Origin: Chloroflexota bacterium
Lineage (GTDB): Bacteria; Chloroflexota; Limnocylindria; Limnocylindrales; CSP1-4
NCBI GenBank assembly: GCA_016875645.1
Contig: VGPE01000079.1
Location: forward strand, 1 to 10,579
Length of the DNA stretch: 10,579 bases
Direction of reading: 5' to 3'
In this document: one piece after another, positions 6,339 to 10,579 of the stretch
Position numbering within the stretch: position 1 is the first letter of the stretch
How the letters are laid out: every line of letters begins with the position of its first letter
Translations under genes and position numbers: made by a program
Notes under the pieces: generated by a model
The model's database searches: none
What the model was told of the DNA's origin: nothing
Seen by the model: only the letters and a program-made list of their open reading frames with translations

Positions 6339-7558
6339 CCGTGCCCGCCCAGACCCGCTCCCAGTCCCGTCGCGATTTTCTCCGCCTCACCGGCCTGGCC
6401 GGGCTCGGCGCCCTGACCGCCCCGTCGCTCCTGGCGGCGTGCGCAGCACCAGGGCAGGCCGCGGCCACGCCCGCTCCGAGCCCATCCGCCCGACGGCAGG
6501 TCCGCATCGGCTACCTCCCGATCACCGATGCGGCCCCACTCCTGCTGGCCCATGCCCGCGGCATCTACGCGGAGGAAGGCCTGGACGTGGAGAAGCCCAC
6601 GCTCTTCCGCGGCTGGTCGCAGATTGCGGAGGCGTTCCAGGCCGACCAGGTCGACATCGTCCACCTCCTGATGCCGATGACCGTCTGGCTCCGGTTCGCG
6701 AACTCCGTGCCGCTCAAGGTGGTCGCCTGGGACCACACCGGGGGCTCGGCGATCACCGTGGCCCCCGACGTCGAGACGATCGGGGACCTGGCCGGCAAGA
6801 CCATCGCGGTGCCCTTCTGGTACTCGATCCACAACGTCGTGCTGCAGCTCCTGCTGCGAGACGCGGGTCTCAAGCCGGTCACGACCGGTGACGCGTCGGC
6901 GGACGACGGGACGGTCAAGCTCGTGGTCATGGCGCCGCCGGACATGCCCCCGGCGCTCTCGACGGGATCGATCGCCGGGTTCGTCGTGGCCGACCCCTTC
7001 AACGCAGTGGCGGAGGTCAACAAGATCGGCCGCGTCCTGCGGTTCACCGGCGACGTCTGGCTCAACCATGCCTGCTGCGTCGTAACGGCCAGCGAGGCCT
7101 TCATCGCCAAGTCGCCCGACGTGGTCCAGGCCGTGGTGAGCTCGGTTGCCCGGGCCCAGGTCTGGGCAGCGGCCGAACGGACGGAGGCGGCACGCATCCT
7201 GTCCACCGAGGGCGAGGGCTACCTGCCCCAGCCCAGGCCGGCCATCGCCCGCGCCCTGAGCCACTACGACCGCGGCGAATACGGGAAGACCGGCGCCGTC
7301 ATCCACCCGGATTGGCCGACCGAGCGGATCGGGTTCCAGCCGTTCCCATTCCCCACCTACACCCAGGAACTGGTCCGCCTGCTCAAGGACACCACGGTCG
7401 AGGGCGACACGAAGTTCCTCTCCTCGCTCGACGCAGCGACCGTCCACGGGTCCCTGGTGGACGATCGCTTCGCCCGCACCGCAATCGCGGCGCTGGGCGG
7501 ACCCGCGGCGTTCGGACTGCCGGCAGACCTCGCACGGACCGAGTTGATCGTGCCGTGA
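6335..7558 (+). CDS. ABC transporter substrate-binding lipoprotein (NrtA/SsuA-like), Tat-exported
   Basis: A 407-residue exported protein. The N-terminus carries a twin-arginine signal (SRRDFLRLTG, residues 11-20), a hydrophobic stretch and a lipobox LAAC with Cys 36, then an Ala/Pro linker. The mature part shows the NMT1/NrtA-type fold: IGYLPITDAAPLLLAHARGI, EGLDVE, DLAGKTIAVPFWYSIHN, and VVMAPPDMPPALSTGSIAGF followed by VVADPFNAV. The last two resemble the CmpA/NrtA branch (P-P-x-M and E/D-P-W/F-N motifs) more than the taurine branch. It would capture the solute outside the membrane and deliver it to the permease. ATG 6335 overlaps the ATPase stop (ATGA). AAGGA (6328-6332) is only 2 bases from this ATG but 8 from GTG 6341, so the true start may be 6341; the signal is unaffected. 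The ligand cannot be read from sequence. Confidence 0.9.
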   Translation: MTVPAQTRSQSRRDFLRLTGLAGLGALTAPSLLAACAAPGQAAATPAPSPSARRQVRIGYLPITDAAPLLLAHARGIYAEEGLDVEKPTLFRGWSQIAEAFQADQVDIVHLLMPMTVWLRFANSVPLKVVAWDHTGGSAITVAPDVETIGDLAGKTIAVPFWYSIHNVVLQLLLRDAGLKPVTTGDASADDGTVKLVVMAPPDMPPALSTGSIAGFVVADPFNAVAEVNKIGRVLRFTGDVWLNHACCVVTASEAFIAKSPDVVQAVVSSVARAQVWAAAERTEAARILSTEGEGYLPQPRPAIARALSHYDRGEYGKTGAVIHPDWPTERIGFQPFPFPTYTQELVRLLKDTTVEGDTKFLSSLDAATVHGSLVDDRFARTAIAALGGPAAFGLPADLARTELIVP

Positions 7559-8505
7559 CCACCGGCCAGGGATCGGTCGGCCGAGGGCACGCCGTGCGCG
7601 CCGGCGCGCGGCGGGTCGGGGCTGCGTTCGTCGGCCTCGGCGTGGCCCTGCTGATCTGGTGGGCGGCGATCCGCTTCCTCGTGCCGCCGACCGGCATCCT
7701 CGCCCGGTTCGCACCCGACGATGCGATCGCGACCCTGGTCCGACTGCTGGGCGAGGGGGACCTGGTGGCGCACGCGGTGGCCAGCCTGCGCCGCATCGCC
7801 GCTGGACTGCTGGTCGCGGCGGCCGTGGGCATTCCACTGGGGCTCACGCTCGGGAGCATCCGCCTGGTTGCCCGGACCGGCGGTCCCGTCCTGGGGCTGT
7901 TGCGCATGATCTCGCCCCTGTCCTGGACGCCGATCGCGATCATCCTGTTCGGGGTGGGGGACTCGCCCGTCGTCTTCCTCGTGGCCATGGGCGCGACCTG
8001 GCCCATTGCCGTCAACACGGCCGCGGGCGTCGCCCACCTGGATCCCACCTGGCTGCGCGTCGCGCGGAGCCTCGGGGCCACGCGGCGGGAGGCGCTGCGA
8101 CTGGTGGTGTGGCCCGGCATCCGGCCGGACCTGCTGACCGGCCTCCGCATCGCAACGGGCATTGCCTGGGTGGTGCTGGTCCCGGCCGAGATGCTGGGCG
8201 TGGATTCAGGCCTGGGCTACTTCATCCTGGATTCGCGCGACCGGTTCGCCTACGACGAGCTGGTGGCGGCGATCCTGGTCATCGGGAGCCTGGGGCTGGC
8301 AATCGACGGTCTGGCCTGCTTCCTGTTCGGGAACCGCCGCCGCACGGTCGGCGGCCGTTCGTGGTTCAGAGGCCGATCGCTCCAGGTCGGGAGCGGGCGT
8401 GGCCTGCCGGCCCGGACCGGCCAGGTCACCGCAGGCGGCGGACTCACTGGCCCGGGCGTCGCCACGACCCCGTCGGGCGGCCCGGCCGTCCCCGAACCCA
8501 GATGA
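7555..8505 (+). CDS. ABC transporter permease (SsuC/TauC/NrtB-like)
   Basis: A 316-residue inner-membrane permease of the BPD_transp_1 family. Hydrophobic segments lie at about 21-43, 79-101, 108-134, 136-158, 196-216 and 236-258. The cytoplasmic EAA loop that contacts the ATPase is RVARSLGATRREALRLVVWP (about 168-187), followed by IRPDLLTGLRIATGIAWVVL, typical of the family. GTG 7555 shares bases with the preceding TGA (GTGA) and has no clear Shine-Dalgarno, consistent with coupled translation. The residues after about 260 form a long Gly/Pro/Arg-rich, probably cytoplasmic tail that is unusual for this group, which normally ends soon after the last helix. The stop overlaps the next gene's ATG by 4 bases. 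Confidence 0.92.
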   Translation: MTTGQGSVGRGHAVRAGARRVGAAFVGLGVALLIWWAAIRFLVPPTGILARFAPDDAIATLVRLLGEGDLVAHAVASLRRIAAGLLVAAAVGIPLGLTLGSIRLVARTGGPVLGLLRMISPLSWTPIAIILFGVGDSPVVFLVAMGATWPIAVNTAAGVAHLDPTWLRVARSLGATRREALRLVVWPGIRPDLLTGLRIATGIAWVVLVPAEMLGVDSGLGYFILDSRDRFAYDELVAAILVIGSLGLAIDGLACFLFGNRRRTVGGRSWFRGRSLQVGSGRGLPARTGQVTAGGGLTGPGVATTPSGGPAVPEPR

Positions 8506-9041
8506 GCCCGGTGGACCGGCGGTCCTTCTTCGACATCATGGGAACTGCGCCGGCCGCGGTCACCGTGGTCACGACGATCGACGCAGCCGGACGTCCGCGG
8601 GGCCTGACGGTCGGCGCGGTCTGCAGCGTCTCCGCGGAGCCGCCGCTGCTGCTCATCTGCGTGGACCAGGCAAGCCGCACGCTGCTGGCGCTGCGTGAGC
8701 GCGGTGCCTTCACCGTCAACTTCCTCGACGGCGATGGGGCCGAGGTCGCGAGGCGCTTCGCGTCACCCGTCGCCGATCGTTTCGCGGGGATCCCATGGCG
8801 CCCCGGCCAGAACGGACTGCCGATCCTGGACCAGGACGGCCTGGCCCATGCCGAGTGCCGGATCGTCCAGGAGCTGGCATCCGGCGATCACGTGATCCTG
8901 ATCGCGCTGGTTGAGGCCGGGAGCCCGCCGGCACCCGGGACCCGGCCGCTGATGTACTTCCGCCACCAGTACGGCGCGTGGTCGGGCAACGTGGAGGATG
9001 CCCGCCTCGGCGTGGCCGTCGCCGGTTCCCGCCGGCCGTGA
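8502..9041 (+). CDS. Flavin reductase (flavin-reductase-like domain), partner of the monooxygenase
   Basis: A 179-residue protein of the flavin-reductase-like (HpaC/DszD type) family. It would use NAD(P)H to reduce free FMN or FAD for a separate oxygenase. Visible family features: AVTVVTTIDAAGRPRGLTVG, AVCSVSAEPPLLLICVDQAS, RERGAFTVNFL, the conserved GDH at 128-130 followed by VILIALVEAG, and PLMYFRHQYGAW near the end. ATG 8502 overlaps the permease stop (ATGA) with no real Shine-Dalgarno, so it depends on coupling. Its place at the end of an operon that also has an acyl-CoA-dehydrogenase-like enzyme is the main argument that the pair forms a two-component monooxygenase. The C-terminus ends in a short basic tail. 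A GC-rich hairpin follows directly. Confidence 0.9.
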   Translation: MSPVDRRSFFDIMGTAPAAVTVVTTIDAAGRPRGLTVGAVCSVSAEPPLLLICVDQASRTLLALRERGAFTVNFLDGDGAEVARRFASPVADRFAGIPWRPGQNGLPILDQDGLAHAECRIVQELASGDHVILIALVEAGSPPAPGTRPLMYFRHQYGAWSGNVEDARLGVAVAGSRRP

Positions 9042-9043
9042 CG

Positions 9044-9070
9044 GCGCCGGGCGCGTGGCGCTCCCGGCGC
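9044..9070 (+). terminator. Candidate terminator hairpin after the operon
   Basis: GCGCCGGG (9044-9051) and CCCGGCGC (9063-9070) form a perfect 8-bp stem with an 11-base loop, 2 bases after the flavin reductase stop. No T-tract follows, as is common in very GC-rich genomes. Its position at the operon end and before a separate promoter supports a terminator or 3'-end stabiliser. Confidence 0.45.
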
Positions 9071-9108
9071 TCGGGGCTCGGCGCTGCCCCCGTGGCGGCA
9101 CCAGGCGG

Positions 9109-9121
9109 TATGCTGCCGGGG
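9109..9121 (+). promoter_or_regulatory. Candidate leaderless promoter of the redoxin gene
   Basis: TATGCT (9109-9114) fits TANNNT and is followed, after 6 bases, by GTG 9121 and ATG 9124. Transcription would begin on the start codon. No -35 hexamer is recognisable. There is no proper Shine-Dalgarno, which fits leaderless translation. The same layout is seen before the Cys uORF at 3580-3593. Confidence 0.4.
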
Positions 9122-9927
9122 TGATGCCCGGCTCCGATGGCCGCTTCATTGCGACCCACGGTCGCGTCGGCGAACCACTGCCCGAGCTTGTCCTGCCGCG
9201 GCTGGACGGCGAGACGCTGGACCTGCGCGAGTTGCGCGGCAGGCGGGTGGCGCTCTTCTTCTGGGGTTCCTGGTGACACTGCCGTGAACAACTGCCCGTG
9301 TGGCAGGAGGTCTACGAGGGGCTGATCGAGCCCGTCGACGCCCGGGCGTTCGAGTTCGTGGCGATCGCGGTGGATCCCGGCGGCGCCGAGGATGCGCGTC
9401 CCTATGTCGAGGCGGCCCGCCTCACGTTCCCCACGCTGGTCGATGCCACCGGTGCCGCGAGCGCATGGCTGGGCTTCAAGGTGGTCCCGAACGGGCTCCT
9501 CGTCGACGAAGCGGGGATCGTCCGCTTCCGCAAGGACGGCGGGTTCTCCAACGCGAACCCCGGCGATCGCTCAGCAGTGGAGCGGTTCGCCCGGGGCCAG
9601 GACCCGGGTCCCAGCCCGGAGCCGAGAGCCGTCCCGTACCAGCTGAGCCCACTCGAGACCATCCTGGTCCAGACCAAGATGGAACTGGGGCACGCGCTGG
9701 ACGCCCTCGGCCGTCGCAACGAGGCCATCGACCACTGGCGCGATGCGCTCTCGTTCGACCCGGAGAACAAGACCATCCGCAAGGCGATCTGGGGCATCAC
9801 CCACCCGGAGCGCTTCCACCCCACGATCGACGACGAGTGGCAGCGCGAGCAGTTCGAGCGCGAGCGAGCCCTGGAGATCGCCACGGGCATCTGCGGCCCT
9901 GACGGCTGCCCGCTTCCTCGCCACTGA
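9121..9927 (+). CDS. Thioredoxin-fold redoxin, candidate selenoprotein with in-frame TGA (Sec 52)
   Basis: One frame runs from GTG 9121 (or ATG 9124) to TGA 9925-9927 with a single internal TGA at 9274-9276. Upstream of it: GRVGEPLPELVLPRLDGETL, LRELRGRRVALFFWGSW. Downstream: HCREQLPVWQEVY, FEFVAIAVDPGG, TFPTLVDATG, LGFKVVPNGLLVDEAGIVRF. This is a TlpA/AhpC-type redoxin with the TGA exactly where the active-site Cys belongs (F-W-x-x-W-C). Reading it as selenocysteine gives W-U-H-C-R, a U-x-C rather than U-x-x-C motif. A hairpin meeting the bacterial SECIS spacing follows. TGA ends every complete gene here, so general recoding to Trp is excluded. The frame stays open with normal codon use for 217 more sense codons, arguing against an old pseudogene; a recent nonsense mutation or sequencing error remains possible. 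The C-terminal third is helical, TPR-like (ELGHALDALGRRNEAIDHWRD), and ends with CGPDGC (Cys 258, 263), possibly a resolving pair. Confidence 0.7.
9286..9312 (+). promoter_or_regulatory. Candidate bacterial SECIS hairpin
   Basis: CTGCC (9292-9296) pairs with GGCAG (9302-9306) around loop CGTGT (9297-9301). An irregular lower stem (GA 9286-9287 with TC 9311-9312, and C9289 with G9309) can extend it. The loop begins 20 bases after the TGA. It is 5 bases long and has G in its second position. This meets the published bacterial SECIS pattern (loop 16-37 bases from UGA, 3-14 bases long, G in the first two positions). The upper stem is short, so the fit supports but does not prove it. Confidence 0.45.
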
Positions 9928-9928
9928 C

Positions 9929-9963
9929 CGAGCCTGCCGGGGCACGCCCCGCACCCCGGCTCG
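9929..9963 (+). terminator. Candidate terminator after the redoxin gene
   Basis: Outer stem CGAGCC (9929-9934) with GGCTCG (9958-9963) encloses an inner hairpin CGGGG-CACG-CCCCG (9938-9951). It begins 2 bases after the redoxin stop. No T-tract is present. The nested, fully paired arms at a gene end favour a terminator or 3'-end structure. Confidence 0.45.
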
Positions 9964-10046
9964 CCGCCGGCCCGTGCCTTCCGCGTCGCGACCTCGATCG
10001 ATCGCAGACCCCTGGCCGCGCGCGCCGCGGCTACGCCGGGCCATAT

Positions 10047-10074
10047 GGCGCCGGCGGGCGCGCCCGCCGGCGCC
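10047..10074. terminator. 28-bp perfect palindrome between convergent genes
   Basis: The 14-base arm GGCGCCGGCGGGCG (10047-10060) is followed directly by its exact reverse complement (10061-10074). As RNA from either strand it would form a 12-bp GC stem with a 4-base loop. It lies 8 bases beyond the stop of the GYD gene (minus strand) and about 120 bases beyond the redoxin stop, so a bidirectional terminator is the simplest reading. CCATATGG (10041-10048) next to it is a second small palindrome. No T-tract. Confidence 0.5.
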
Positions 10075-10082
10075 CCCGGGAC

Positions 10083-10397
10083 TCAGCCGCGCCGGGCGAA
10101 GGCCGACTGGGCGGTGCCGATGATCGACTCCATCTCGCCGATGTCGAACGCTCGCAGCGTCTCGGTGTGCGACGTGCCGCCGGCGCCGGTGGCCTGCAGA
10201 CCGGCCGTCATCAGCTCGTCGCTGGGTGCCTCGACGATCGAGACGAAGTCGTACTGGCCCAGGGTCCAGTAGGTCGCCACGATCCGGCCACCCATCGCCG
10301 CCGCGGCCGCCTCGTTCGCCCGCGCTCGGGCCGGTGCCCTGGCGAACTCCGCGGCGCCCTTCTCGGTCCAGTTGCCCAGGATCACGAACGTGGCCAT
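10083..10397 (-). CDS. GYD-domain protein
   Basis: A 104-residue soluble protein that fits the GYD family in size and pattern: MATFVILGNWTEKG as the first strand and turn, MGGRIVATYWTLGQYDFVSIVEAPSDE (residues 36-61, with G-Q-Y-D in place of the name-giving G-x-Y-D), and a final helix GEMESIIGTAQSAFARRG. GYD proteins have the small ferredoxin-like dimeric fold; their biochemical role is not established. ATG 10397 is chosen because GGAGG (plus-strand CCTCC, 10405-10409) lies 7 bases upstream; the alternative GTG 10403 would leave almost no spacer. It is convergent with the redoxin gene and has its own upstream region, so it is probably expressed alone. The stretch beyond it to the window end (10398-10579) shows no gene I can support. 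Confidence 0.85.
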   Translation of the reverse strand: MATFVILGNWTEKGAAEFARAPARARANEAAAAAMGGRIVATYWTLGQYDFVSIVEAPSDELMTAGLQATGAGGTSHTETLRAFDIGEMESIIGTAQSAFARRG

Positions 10398-10579
10398 TGC
10401 CACACCTCCCCCCGGTGCGATCGTCCCTCGCGACCGCGTGCCGGGACACTACGCCCGGCCGGTGACGGCCGCCACACCCGGGCCGCGAACAGCGTCCCGA
10501 CAATGCCGAGCGCCCGGGGCGCTCGCGGCGCGCGCGGCCCAGAAGTCTGCGAGGGGCGCCGTCGCGGCGCGGCGGCCTC

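Noticed and set aside
5570..7837. Very long minus-strand open frame opposite the ABC genes
   Set aside because: Antisense to three well-supported genes. Arg/Gly-rich composition without domains is typical of open frames opposite GC-rich coding DNA.
9274..9276. TGA read as tryptophan through an alternative genetic code
   Set aside because: TGA is the stop codon of every complete gene in the window, and Trp is encoded by TGG throughout, so a code change is excluded.
9121..9927. Simple pseudogene or two separate genes (9121-9276 and 9298-9927)
   Set aside because: The halves form one thioredoxin fold split at its active site, no other defect occurs, and the second half has no independent ribosome-binding site. 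A very recent mutation cannot be fully ruled out.
9571..10503. 310-codon minus-strand frame over the redoxin 3' end and GYD gene
   Set aside because: It conflicts with the GYD gene on the same strand in another frame and has no recognisable domain; the GYD frame has a good Shine-Dalgarno and family match.
10449..10577. Minus-strand open frame entering from the window edge and ending with TAG at 10449-10451
   Set aside because: Only 42 codons are visible, Ala/Arg-rich without motifs, and its stop differs from the TGA used by all other genes. It could be the end of a real gene, but this cannot be supported.
1..10579. tRNA, rRNA, CRISPR arrays, insertion sequences or phage genes
   Set aside because: No repeated spacer units, transposase-like products, terminal inverted repeats with target duplications, or structural RNA signatures were seen.

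Overview
This is a GC-rich bacterial stretch. Every complete gene ends in TGA, codons strongly prefer G/C in third position, starts are often GTG, and many genes overlap by 4 to 25 bases. The Tat-lipoprotein signal of the binding protein, the TANNNT-type promoters placed right at start codons, and the gene families suggest a Chloroflexota or Actinomycetota member. I lean to Chloroflexota, but nothing here proves it.

Layout: (1) 1-2524, plus strand: the 3' part of a CocE/NonD-type hydrolase, then a DegT/DnrJ/EryC1/StrS-type PLP enzyme 2 bases later. (2) 2550-3494, minus strand: a LysR-type regulator convergent with them. (3) 3495-3923: a 429-base divergent control region. It holds a perfect 8+8 inverted repeat, candidate promoters in both directions, an apparently leaderless 52-codon uORF whose peptide contains Cys-Cys-Pro-Cys, and a perfect 10-bp hairpin just before the next Shine-Dalgarno. 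(4) 3924-9041, plus strand: a tightly overlapping six-gene operon (DUF4242 protein, acyl-CoA-dehydrogenase-like flavin enzyme, ABC ATPase, Tat-lipoprotein binding protein, ABC permease, flavin reductase). (5) 9121-9927, plus strand: a thioredoxin-fold redoxin gene with one in-frame TGA exactly at the active-site position, followed by a hairpin that fits the bacterial SECIS rules; it is a selenoprotein candidate. (6) 10083-10397, minus strand: a small GYD-domain protein, with a 28-bp perfect palindrome between it and the redoxin.

How they work together (inference): the binding protein, permease and ATPase would import an organic solute. The acyl-CoA-dehydrogenase-like protein would oxidise it with reduced flavin supplied by the flavin reductase. 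This is the logic of two-component monooxygenase systems for sulfonates, sulfones and thiophenes. The cysteine-run uORF points independently to sulfur, because translation of Cys codons could sense cysteine supply. The LysR protein, divergent from the operon, would be a second input. The strongest leads are the UGA-containing redoxin and the cysteine leader/hairpin region.
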